Both the position numbers and the translations under genes were made by a program. 49,718 nucleotides of DNA from Streptantibioticus silvisoli (GTDB lineage Bacteria; Actinomycetota; Actinomycetes; Streptomycetales; Streptomycetaceae). Within the stretch, counting starts at the first letter, position 1. Each line of letters starts with the position of its first letter. Positions 9,319-16,622 of the stretch are shown here, in pieces. The stretch is taken from assembly GCF_027947535.2 (NCBI RefSeq), contig NZ_JAAGKO020000059.1:1-49718 (forward strand), written 5' to 3'. The notes below the pieces were generated by a model. It did no database searches. It was given only the letters and a program-made list of their open reading frames with translations, and was not told the origin of the DNA.

Positions 9319-11018
9319 CTGCGCTGCTCCTCCTTCGTGGTGCGCCCGTCGGGTGCCGGGTGGTCGTCGCGGCGGTGGTCCGGTGCCGGCCGTCCGTCCG
9401 GGCCGGGATCGGAGGCCGGGCGGTCGGGGCGGCGGTGGTCCGGGGACCGGCGGTCGGGGCGGCAGCGGCCGGACGGGCGGCGGTCGGCGCGGGAGGGGTC
9501 GACGCCGCGTTCCGCCGCCATGCCGGCCGCGTCGAGCAGGGCGGCGCCGACGATGAGGTCCGCGCCGCCGAACTCCGGGTCCTCCAGCACGGTGCCGTCG
9601 TCGACGGCGAACAACAGCCGCCGTTCGCCCTGCCGGTAGGCGGTGCCGACCGGGGGGCTGGCCGCGTGCACGGCGAGCAGGGCGACCAGGTAGGGCAGTT
9701 CGAGGTCGCGGCGGCGCGCGTCGGCGAGCAGGCCGGACAGCCGGCGGGGCGCGTCGTGCGGCAGGTCGAGCAACTCCAGGGCCGCTTCCAGCTGTTCGTC
9801 GCTGAAGCGGCTGTCCTCCGGGGTGGCGACCAGGTCGGGTTCGGGCATCTCGGCGCCCAGGTGGTCTCGTTCCACCGGCGGGGTGAGCAGCGCGTCGACC
9901 AGGTCGCCGATCCGGACGGCGGCCGGGGTGCGCGGCCCGGTGCCCCGGGCGAAGAAGGCGGCGGTGACCCGGCCGGCCTTGTCCACCGGCAACGGCAGTA
10001 CGGGGGCGACGAGTTGGCCGTACAGGTCGAGTCCGGCGCGGGCGGCGGGGGTGGCGAAGGCCTGCCGGTCCTGCTCGGCGCGGAAGAGCGGTCCGGCCTC
10101 CAGCAGCCGGGACTGGAGCTGGGTGTGGCGGCGGATGCAGTCCTTGACGATGTCGACCAGCTCGGCGGCGCGGCGCTTGTGGTCGGGGTCGGACGCCTCG
10201 TCGCGGGCCCGGCGGATGTTGGTGAGGATGGCGTTCTCGTGCCGGTACCGGTCGGCGACGTGGTCCAGCGCCTCGTTGATCAGGTCCGGCACGGTCTCCA
10301 GCCAGTCGACGGCCCGCACGTCGCGCCGGGTGGCCTCCAGGGCGCGGCGCAGCGTCTCGGCGTACTGGACGGTGCGGTAACGGGCCTGCTCGGCGGCGAG
10401 TTGGGCGTCGGCCAGCCGGCCGCGGTTGATCAGCACCTCCAGCTTGACCTCGGCGGCGATCTGGGCGCTGGTGACGTCGGTGTCGAGCGCGCCGACCAGG
10501 ACGTTGACCGCCTCGTCGGTGGTGCGCAGGTACAGTCCGCCGCCGGGGCCCTGGACCTCCTCGATGAGCTTGAAGTCGTAGTCGCGCCGCACGTAGGCGC
10601 CGTCGGGGCCGAACGTGCCGTAGACGGCGCGGAATCCGCGGTCGACGCTGCCGACGTTGATGAGGTTCTCCAGCACCCAGCGGGCGACGCGCTGGTGTTC
10701 CTCACCGGGGCGGGCGGGTGCCTGGGCGGCGACGCGGGGCTGGATCCTGGCCACTATCTGCTCGTGGTCGGCGCCGGTGTCGAAGTCCATGCTGAGGGTG
10801 ACCAGGTCGATGGCGGCCAGCGCGACCTCGGCCATGGCGTATCGGGAGTACTCGCCGGCCAGGTTGGCCTTGCGGACGTCCAGGTCGTGCAGCGGCGCGG
10901 TGCAGGCCAGCGCCTTGAGCCGGCGGGCCAGGCCCTCGTCGGCCGCGGGGCCGGGCGCGACGGGGCGTCCGGCCCCGGTCGTTCGGTACGGCGCGCTCTG
11001 CGCGGGTGGAGCGGTCAC
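9315..11018 (-). CDS. Putative MukF/JetA-like kleisin subunit, first gene of the SMC operon
   Basis: About 567 residues from GTG 11018; an in-frame ATG at 11048 is the alternative start. I prefer GTG because a TAGGGT -10 box ends 7 nt upstream and neither start has a ribosome site, so the mRNA is probably leaderless. The N-terminal third is helical with conserved-looking charged stretches (ANLAGEYSRYAMAEVALAAID, YVRRDYDFKLIEEV). A long helix around ARYRTVQYAETLRRALEATRRDVR and a compact C-terminal domain (LPYLVALLAVHAAS) resemble MukF/JetA layouts. The last 60 residues are a low-complexity Arg/Pro/Asp tail that ends on the GTGA overlap with the next gene. Kleisin identity is inferred from operon context; no search was possible. 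Confidence 0.58.
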   Translation of the reverse strand: MTAPPAQSAPYRTTGAGRPVAPGPAADEGLARRLKALACTAPLHDLDVRKANLAGEYSRYAMAEVALAAIDLVTLSMDFDTGADHEQIVARIQPRVAAQAPARPGEEHQRVARWVLENLINVGSVDRGFRAVYGTFGPDGAYVRRDYDFKLIEEVQGPGGGLYLRTTDEAVNVLVGALDTDVTSAQIAAEVKLEVLINRGRLADAQLAAEQARYRTVQYAETLRRALEATRRDVRAVDWLETVPDLINEALDHVADRYRHENAILTNIRRARDEASDPDHKRRAAELVDIVKDCIRRHTQLQSRLLEAGPLFRAEQDRQAFATPAARAGLDLYGQLVAPVLPLPVDKAGRVTAAFFARGTGPRTPAAVRIGDLVDALLTPPVERDHLGAEMPEPDLVATPEDSRFSDEQLEAALELLDLPHDAPRRLSGLLADARRRDLELPYLVALLAVHAASPPVGTAYRQGERRLLFAVDDGTVLEDPEFGGADLIVGAALLDAAGMAAERGVDPSRADRRPSGRCRPDRRSPDHRRPDRPASDPGPDGRPAPDHRRDDHPAPDGRTTKEEQRR

Positions 11019-11025
11019 GACGGAC

Positions 11026-11031
11026 ACCCTA
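11026..11031 (-). promoter_or_regulatory. Candidate -10 box (TAGGGT), leaderless start of the SMC operon
   Basis: TAGGGT on the minus strand lies 7 nt before GTG 11018, the spacing of leaderless actinobacterial promoters. No clear -35 is visible. Confidence 0.5.
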
Positions 11032-11121
11032 GGCGGTCTCACGGACATCGTTCGAAACGGCACGGTTGGCGGCGGTGCGTCCGCACCTGTGCCGGCGACC
11101 CCGCGCCGGGTGCGCACCCGG

Positions 11122-11766
11122 TCAGTGCAGCGCGCCGCCGGCCAGCGCGATGTCGCCGGTGCGGCCCGCGGCGGCCGTCAGCACGGCGCGCAGTCCGGTG
11201 GCGGCCAGTTCGACGGGCAGCGACGGCGCGTCACGGCCCAGGACCTGACCGGGTTCGTAGGGTATGTGCACGAATCCGCCGCGCAGGGCCGGGCGTTCGG
11301 TGGCGATCAGGTGCATCAGGCCGTAGAAGACGTGGTTGCACAGGTAGGTGCCGGCCGTCTGGGAGACCGACGCGGGCACGCCGGCCGCGCGGGCGGCGGC
11401 CACGCAGGCCTTGACCGGCAGCGCGGCGAAGTAGGCGACGGGTCCGCCGGCCACGACCGGCCGGTCGACGGGGGCCTCGCCGGCGTTGTCCGCGATGGCG
11501 GCGTCGTCGACGTTGACCGCGACGCGTTCGACGGACAGCCCGCTGCGGCCGCCGGCCTGCCCGACGCAGAGCACCAGGTCGGGCGCGGTGGCCCCGACCG
11601 CGGCGCGCAGCTCGTCCAGCGCGGTGCCGAAGACGCAGCTGAGCCGGGCGATCCGCACGGTGAGCCCGTCGGGGGGCGCCGCGGCGACCTGCTGGACGGC
11701 CTCCCAGGACGGGTTGACGCGTTCGCCGCCGAACGGTTCGAATCCGGTGAGCAGGACACGGGTCAC
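11122..11766 (-). CDS. pcp: Pyroglutamyl-peptidase I
   Basis: A 214-residue cytosolic cysteine peptidase (family C15) that removes N-terminal pyroglutamate (5-oxoproline) from peptides. The whole family pattern is present: LLTGFEPFGG at the N-terminus, catalytic Glu80 (GLSVERVAVN), Cys143 (GTYLCNHVFYG) and His167 (GGFVHIPY). Length is normal for bacterial Pcp. It starts at GTG 11766 behind AGGAGAGGAG. It is divergent from pxpABC, whose products hydrolyse the released 5-oxoproline to glutamate, so the two transcription units form one salvage route. Its 3' end faces the SMC operon on the same strand with about 100 nt between, so readthrough is possible, but that operon appears to have its own start. 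Confidence 0.93.
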   Translation of the reverse strand: MTRVLLTGFEPFGGERVNPSWEAVQQVAAAPPDGLTVRIARLSCVFGTALDELRAAVGATAPDLVLCVGQAGGRSGLSVERVAVNVDDAAIADNAGEAPVDRPVVAGGPVAYFAALPVKACVAAARAAGVPASVSQTAGTYLCNHVFYGLMHLIATERPALRGGFVHIPYEPGQVLGRDAPSLPVELAATGLRAVLTAAAGRTGDIALAGGALH

Positions 11767-11851
11767 GGCCGGGGGCTCCTCTCCTGGGGGCGTCCGGCCG
11801 CCGCGGGGGCGACCGAGATGATCATGTTATTGCACCGGTCGGCTCCGCCGG

Positions 11852-11883
11852 TCACGCGGTCACGCGGTCACGCGGTCACGCGG
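11852..11883. repeat. Four exact tandem copies of TCACGCGG
   Basis: An 8-bp unit is repeated four times without change in the pcp/pxpA control region. It could be a slippage tract or a cluster of regulator half-sites. Confidence 0.9.
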
Positions 11884-12057
11884 AGCGGCGGTCGCTGCGG
11901 GCTCCGGTGCGGTTCCGGCCCCGGTACGGTGCCGGACCGGGGTGTCGGCCCGCCGCGGTGCGGGGGCCGGCGTCGGCCCCGACGCCGGGTGCCGGCCCCC
12001 GGACGGTACCAAGGAGACGCCGCCCGGCGCCGCTCTCCCCGTTCCGGCGGCGGCTGC

Positions 12058-12087
12058 TTGGCGGATCGCACGGAGGATCAGTAGCGT
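12058..12087 (+). promoter_or_regulatory. pxpA promoter, probably leaderless
   Basis: TTGGCG (12058-12063), an 18-nt spacer, then TAGCGT (12082-12087). ATG 12094 follows 6 nt later, so transcription probably begins at the start codon. The GGAGG at 12072 is too far upstream to act as a ribosome site. Confidence 0.65.
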
Positions 12088-12093
12088 CTGATC

Positions 12094-12882
12094 ATGACGT
12101 CACAGGCCCCTTTGTCCGGCGCGCAGCCGGTGATCGATCTCAACGCGGACCTCGGCGAGGGGTTCGGCCGCTGGACGCTCACCGACGACGACCAGCTGCT
12201 GTCGGTGGTCACCAGCGCCAACGTGGCCTGCGGCTTCCACGCCGGCGACCCCAGCACCATGCGCCGGGTGTGCGCGACGGCGGTGGAACGCGGGGTGCGG
12301 ATCGGCGCGCAGGTCTCCTACCGGGACCTGGCCGGGTTCGGCCGCCGGACGATGGACGTGCCGCCGGACGAACTGGCCGACGAGATCGCCTACCAGATCG
12401 GCGCGCTGCGGGTGTTCGCCGAAGCGGCGGGCGGCGTGGTGGCGTACGTCAAACCGCACGGCGCGCTGTACAACCGCGTGGTGCGCGACACCGGGCAGGC
12501 CACCGCGGTGGCCGCCGGAATCCTGCTGGCCGGCGGGAGCACGCCGGTGCTGGGGCTGCCCGGCTCGGCGATGCACACGGCGGCGCGGGCGGTCGGACTC
12601 CCCGTGGTGACCGAGGCGTTCGCCGACCGGGCCTACACCGGGCAGGCCACGCTGGTACCGCGCACGACACCCGGGGCGGTGGTCACCGACTCCGACGCGA
12701 TCGTGGCCCGCTCGCTGCGGATCGCCCGCGAGGGGCGGGTGGAGTCGCTGGACGGCTCCGAAGTGGCGGTCCGCGCACGGTCGTTGTGTCTGCACGGCGA
12801 CACCCCGGGCGCGGCCGGCATCGCCGTACGGGTCCGCGGAGCGCTGACCGCGGCCGGCGTGCGCGTGGCGGCGTTCGCGTGA
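12094..12882 (+). CDS. pxpA: 5-oxoprolinase subunit A (LamB/YcsF family)
   Basis: A 262-residue PxpA, part of the ATP-dependent PxpABC 5-oxoprolinase that opens 5-oxoproline to L-glutamate. Family hallmarks are clear: DLNADLGEGFG (residues 15-25), SANVACGFHAGDP and VKPHGALYN. Length is normal (about 250). It is the first gene of pxpABC; pxpB starts within its stop codon (GTGA), which gives stoichiometric, coupled translation. The start is set by the leaderless promoter box 6 nt upstream. Confidence 0.95.
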   Translation: MTSQAPLSGAQPVIDLNADLGEGFGRWTLTDDDQLLSVVTSANVACGFHAGDPSTMRRVCATAVERGVRIGAQVSYRDLAGFGRRTMDVPPDELADEIAYQIGALRVFAEAAGGVVAYVKPHGALYNRVVRDTGQATAVAAGILLAGGSTPVLGLPGSAMHTAARAVGLPVVTEAFADRAYTGQATLVPRTTPGAVVTDSDAIVARSLRIAREGRVESLDGSEVAVRARSLCLHGDTPGAAGIAVRVRGALTAAGVRVAAFA

Positions 12883-13637
12883 GGACGCTGCCGGCCGGCC
12901 GGGACGGGCTGCTGGTGGAACTGGGCGGCACCGATGAGGTCGAGGCGTTCTACGCGGAGGTGCTGCGCCGCACGGCCGCCGGGGAGTTCCCCGCCGCCCG
13001 CGACGTCGTACCGGCCGCCCGGACCGTGCTGCTGACCGGCCTGCCCGATCCGGCGCGCACGGCACGGGAGCTGGCCTCCTGGCGGGTGCCGCCGGCCCCG
13101 CCGCGCACCGGCACGCTGGTACGGATCGCGGTGCGGTACGACGGGCCGGACCTCGCGGAGGTCGCCCGGCTGTGGGACATGACGCCGCGCGAGGTGGTCG
13201 CGACCCACACCGGCACCGGGTTCCGCGTCGCCTTCTGCGGGTTCGCGCCGGGCTTCGGCTATCTGACCGGCCTCGGCGACCACCTGCGCGTGCCGCGCCG
13301 CGAGGTGCCGCGTACCGCGGTGCCGGCCGGGTCCGTGGCGCTGGCGGGCCCGTACACCGGGGTGTATCCGCGCTCCTCCCCCGGCGGCTGGCAGTTGATC
13401 GGCACCACCGACGCCGTCCTGTGGGACCCCGCCCGCGACCCGGCGGCCCTGCTGGCACCGGGCACCCGCGTACGGTTCACCGACGCCGACGCCGACGCCG
13501 ACGCCGGTGACGGTGCCGACGCCGGTGACGGTGACGGTGACGGTGCCGACGCACCCGGGGACGACGGCTCCGGTGCGGAACGGGCCGCGGAGGACACGTC
13601 GGACGTACCACCGTCCGGCCAGAGGGGCGCGCGGTGA
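12879..13637 (+). CDS. pxpB: 5-oxoprolinase subunit B (KipI-like)
   Basis: A 252-residue PxpB/KipI-family protein (cyclophilin-like fold) that pairs with PxpC in 5-oxoprolinase. Typical motifs are CGFAPGFGYLTGL (residues 120-132), VPRREVPRTAVPAGSVALAG and SPGGWQLIG. GTG 12879 overlaps the pxpA stop, which decides the start. The normal domain ends near residue 200. It is followed by an unusual 52-residue tail of Asp/Ala/Gly repeats encoded by GACGCC and GGTGAC hexanucleotides. The tail is not part of the family fold and probably arose by repeat expansion. The stop overlaps the pxpC start (GTGA). Confidence 0.92.
   Translation: MRTLPAGRDGLLVELGGTDEVEAFYAEVLRRTAAGEFPAARDVVPAARTVLLTGLPDPARTARELASWRVPPAPPRTGTLVRIAVRYDGPDLAEVARLWDMTPREVVATHTGTGFRVAFCGFAPGFGYLTGLGDHLRVPRREVPRTAVPAGSVALAGPYTGVYPRSSPGGWQLIGTTDAVLWDPARDPAALLAPGTRVRFTDADADADAGDGADAGDGDGDGADAPGDDGSGAERAAEDTSDVPPSGQRGAR
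13480..13555. repeat. GACGCC / GGTGAC hexanucleotide tract inside pxpB
   Basis: Short tandem hexanucleotides encode alternating Asp, Ala and Gly. Hexamer steps keep the reading frame, so length variation between strains would not destroy the protein. Confidence 0.85.
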
Positions 13638-14590
13638 ACGCCGCCGGGACCCGCGTCGTGGAGGTGACGCGGGCCGGGGCGCTGACGACGGTGCAGGACC
13701 TGGGACGCGCCGGGCAGGCGCACCTGGGCGTACCGGGGTCCGGCGCGCTCGACCTGCCCGCGCACCACGCGGCGAACCGGCTGGTCGGCAACCCCCCGGA
13801 TGCGGCCACCCTGGAGACCACGCTCACCGGCTGCGCGCTGCGCCCGTCGGTCCCGCTGGTCGTCGCGGTCACCGGGGCGCCCTGCGCGGTACGGGTCGAC
13901 GGCCGTCCGGCGGCCTGGGGCACGGCGTTGCGGGTGCCGGCCGGCGCGGTGCTGGACGTCGGTCCCGCCACGCACGGGGTGCGGTGCTACCTGGCGGTGG
14001 CAGGCGGCGTCGCGGTGGAACCGGTGCTGGGCAGCCGGTCGGCGGACCTGCTGTCGGGCCTGGGGCCGGCGCCGTTGCGGGACGGGGACGTGCTGCCGCT
14101 GGGGGTGGCGGGCGGCGCGGTGCCGCCGGTGGGGGCCGCGGTGCTGCCGGGGCCGCCTTCGGTGCTGGTGCTCCCGGTGCTGCCCGGGCCGCGCGCCGAC
14201 TGGTTCGCACCGCACGCGCCGGCCGTGCTGGCGGGCGGCGGCTTCCGGGTGGCGGCGGACAGCAACCGGATCGCGCTGCGTACCGAGGGCCCGGCGCTGC
14301 CCCGGATTCGTACCGATGAGCTGGCCAGCGAGGGCATGGTCACCGGTGCGCTGCAAGTGCCGCCGCACGGCCGCCCGATGCTCTTCCTGGCCGATCATCC
14401 GACGACCGGCGGTTACCCGGTGATCGGCGTGGTGCCCCCGGAGGCCCTGTCGGCCGCCGCACAGGCGGCGCCGGGCACACCGGTGCGCTTCGTTCCGTCG
14501 CACGGCATTGCGTTGCGGGGCATTGCGTTGCGGGGCGTGCCGGTGGGCGGCGTGCCGGTACGCGACCTGCCGGGTCGTGGCCGTTCCTAG
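13634..14590 (+). CDS. pxpC: 5-oxoprolinase subunit C (biotin-dependent carboxyltransferase-like)
   Basis: A 318-residue PxpC. Conserved blocks are LTTVQDLGRAGQAHLGVPGSGALD, HHAANRLVGN, the central DWFAPHAPAVL segment, SNRIALRTEGPAL and the C-terminal LADHPTTGGYPVIGVV. It works with PxpA and PxpB to convert 5-oxoproline to glutamate at the cost of ATP. The start is GTG 13634, overlapping the pxpB stop, behind AGAGGGG. The last 20 residues are four 5-residue repeats (GIALR GIALR GVPVG GVPVR) from a 15-bp tandem repeat. This is the last gene of the operon; it converges on the HEAT-repeat gene. Confidence 0.93.
   Translation: MNAAGTRVVEVTRAGALTTVQDLGRAGQAHLGVPGSGALDLPAHHAANRLVGNPPDAATLETTLTGCALRPSVPLVVAVTGAPCAVRVDGRPAAWGTALRVPAGAVLDVGPATHGVRCYLAVAGGVAVEPVLGSRSADLLSGLGPAPLRDGDVLPLGVAGGAVPPVGAAVLPGPPSVLVLPVLPGPRADWFAPHAPAVLAGGGFRVAADSNRIALRTEGPALPRIRTDELASEGMVTGALQVPPHGRPMLFLADHPTTGGYPVIGVVPPEALSAAAQAAPGTPVRFVPSHGIALRGIALRGVPVGGVPVRDLPGRGRS
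14504..14563. repeat. 15-bp tandem repeat at the 3' end of pxpC
   Basis: Units 1 and 2 are identical (GGCATTGCGTTGCGG). Units 3 and 4 are a related variant (GGCGTGCCGGTGGGC, GGCGTGCCGGTACGC). The tract is in frame and encodes pentapeptides. Confidence 0.9.
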
Positions 14591-14634
14591 GACGAGCAGC
14601 CGAGATGACCGGCGACCGCACGCCCACCGCAGCG

Positions 14635-14699
14635 CCCCCGGCAACCGCCCCCCACCGCGCCGCACCGCCCCCCGGCAACCGCACCCACCGCGCGGCACC
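14635..14699. repeat. Direct repeat in the pxpC / HEAT-gene junction
   Basis: Two near-identical copies of about 31 bp (core CCCGGCAACCGC followed by CCCACCGCGC) lie end to end with a period of about 34 bp, between convergent genes. Confidence 0.75.
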
Positions 14700-14723
14700 C
14701 CGCGGAGCGGCCCGCCTCCGGAC

Positions 14724-16142
14724 CTATACGTGCGGTTCCGGCGTGCTGAGCCGGCCGCGGACCGCGGTCTGGACCTCGGCCTCCTCGGCGGGATCGGCGG
14801 CGAGGCGGCGCAGTTGGGCGAGGACGCGGACGTCCTTGGTGGCGGCGTGGTGGGCGGCGAGTTCCCGGGTGGACTCCTCGCAGTCCCACAGGCATTCGAT
14901 GGCGAAGCCCTGGCCGAACTTGGGGTCGGTGGCCGCCAGCGACCGGGCCGCGACGCCGCGCAGGTGGGAGGAGGACGTCTCGCGGTAGAGGTGGCGCAGG
15001 ACGGGCGCGGCGCAGCGGATGGTGAGTCGGCCGATGCCTTCGACGAGAACGTCCAGGCCGTCGGCGTCGGGACCGTCGGTGCGTACCACCCGGCGCAGCG
15101 CGGCGAGCACGGCGTCGGCGTCGCCGGGGCCGCCGAGCAGGGCGAGCATCCGGGCGGCGGCGGCGCCGAGGCCGTCGTCGCGGCGGGCCCAGACCCGGGC
15201 CCGGGTCAGCGCGTCCGGGGTGCGCATGCGGGAGAAGGAGTCCAGGGCGGCGCGGGAGACCAGCCGGGAGGGGTCGTCGGCGGCGGCCTCGATGAGGGGG
15301 TACACGCCGGGGTCGGACCGGTCGGCGAGGTGGCGCAGGGCGGCGGCGCGGGCCGCCTCGGGACCTCGCAGGGCGGCGGCCAGCAGTTCGGGGCGGTCCT
15401 CGGGGCCGGCCACGGCGGCGAGGCAGCGGGCGGCCGGGGCGTCGCGGTGGACCGGCGGGTGGGCCTCCAGGCCGTCCTGGGCCCAGGTCAGTACGTCGCG
15501 CACGCTCCAGCCGGGCGCGGGGCCGGCCGGGCGCAGCTGGCGCTGCCAGCGGTCGAAGCTCTGCTGCTCGCGGGCGGCGCGTACGCGCGGGCCGTGGACC
15601 GGGTCCTCGGCCCACAGGCGCCAGGGGCGCGGTTCGTAGGCCTCGCGCAGGGCGCGGGCCAGTTCGGCGTCGCCGTCCTCGGTGGCGGGGAAGCGGCCGA
15701 GGACGGCGGGCGCGAGGGCGCGCAGGCCGGCGTCGTCGTCGCGCAGGGCGAGTTCGTCCAGCGCCCACTCCCAGTTGCCGCCGCGGGCGGCGTAGGCCCG
15801 CAACAGTCGCAGGGCGTCACCGCGGCCGTAGCCGGCGAGGTGGCCGAGGACGGACAGCGCGAGACCGGTGCGGTGCTCGTCGGTGTCGAACAGGTCCTCG
15901 GGGGCGAAGAGGTGCTGCTCGATGCCGTCCAGCCCGCCTTCGAGCTCGGAATACAGCCGCGCGTAATAGAGGGAGCGCGCCTCGACCTGCCAGTCGCCGC
16001 GGGGGTCACGAAGAACGCACTGCTCCAGCGCGGCGAGGGCCGGGGCCCGCTGCTCCGTGAGGGCGTGCAGTGTCCCGTCTCCACGTCCTCGCTGGAGGAG
16101 GCCGAGAAGAGTGCCACTGGGCGCTATGTCTGGGTCGAACAT
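14724..16142 (-). CDS. HEAT-repeat protein
   Basis: A 472-residue soluble, all-helical protein. The C-terminal two thirds contain repeated HEAT/Armadillo-like helix pairs, with recurring LxxxLxxLL, AAAARMLALLGGPGDADAVLAALRRV-type and HLRGVAARSLAATD blocks, suggesting a curved scaffold for protein binding. No catalytic motif is seen. ATG 16142 lies 6 nt after a GATGCT -10 box with TTGCCA 18 nt further upstream, so the mRNA is probably leaderless. It stands alone between convergent pxpC and the divergent SpoIIE gene. No specific partner can be proposed. Confidence 0.8.
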   Translation of the reverse strand: MFDPDIAPSGTLLGLLQRGRGDGTLHALTEQRAPALAALEQCVLRDPRGDWQVEARSLYYARLYSELEGGLDGIEQHLFAPEDLFDTDEHRTGLALSVLGHLAGYGRGDALRLLRAYAARGGNWEWALDELALRDDDAGLRALAPAVLGRFPATEDGDAELARALREAYEPRPWRLWAEDPVHGPRVRAAREQQSFDRWQRQLRPAGPAPGWSVRDVLTWAQDGLEAHPPVHRDAPAARCLAAVAGPEDRPELLAAALRGPEAARAAALRHLADRSDPGVYPLIEAAADDPSRLVSRAALDSFSRMRTPDALTRARVWARRDDGLGAAAARMLALLGGPGDADAVLAALRRVVRTDGPDADGLDVLVEGIGRLTIRCAAPVLRHLYRETSSSHLRGVAARSLAATDPKFGQGFAIECLWDCEESTRELAAHHAATKDVRVLAQLRRLAADPAEEAEVQTAVRGRLSTPEPHV

Positions 16143-16622
16143 GAGGTCAGCATCCGGTGCGGAGGGTCACGGTGGCAACGGGATTTCCGTAGCCGTCGCC
16201 CGCATCCTTACCGCTGGAGGCGGGCGCTAAGCCTTGCTCCCGGCGTGGCGCCCCCCGTGCGGGCACGCTCCGGCCGCCTTCGTGGCCCAGCTCGGGCCAG
16301 CCGTTCGTGCCCCCGCGAGGTCGTCCGTGCGGGGACCGTGCGAGATACGGCGTCCGTGCCTGGCGTGACACGGGGCTCACAAGCGCCGCAGCATACCGGG
16401 AAGGGGCCGGGGCGGGCTCGGCCGCGGCCGACAGAAGCGGTCGTACGGTGGGAAAACGGCGGACGAACCGCTGCCATCCCGACGGAATATGCCCCAAGCA
16501 TCACCGGATCGGGTATTGCCGAAACCCTTACAGTGCATCGCGCTGTGTGCAACAGTCGTCACAGGCTCGATATGCCGCCCGCGTCCTGGACGCCTGTCAT
16601 CTGAGAACGTTCGGAGACTGTC
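16143..16622. other. Divergent intergenic region, no gene
   Basis: A 480-bp gap between the divergent HEAT-repeat and SpoIIE genes. The left end holds the HEAT-gene promoter. The right half (16490-16560) is relatively AT-rich and probably carries the SpoIIE-gene promoter. I found no credible ORF. Confidence 0.5.
16149..16178 (-). promoter_or_regulatory. Promoter of the HEAT-repeat gene, probably leaderless
   Basis: On the minus strand TTGCCA (16178-16173), an 18-nt spacer, GATGCT (16154-16149), then 6 nt to ATG 16142. Confidence 0.6.

Larger units (their letters stand above)
11767..12093. other. Divergent pcp/pxpA intergenic region
   Basis: A 327-bp divergent control region without a gene. 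It contains a short AT-rich stretch near 11820-11835 (ATGATCATGTTATTGC), plausibly the pcp promoter, an 8-bp tandem repeat at 11852-11883, and the pxpA promoter at its right end. Confidence 0.6.

Noticed and set aside
3158-11121. A JetD-like TOPRIM nuclease gene beside the SMC operon
   Set aside because: Looked for on both sides; the flanking genes are a small membrane protein and pcp, and no other coding frame has suitable length or motifs.
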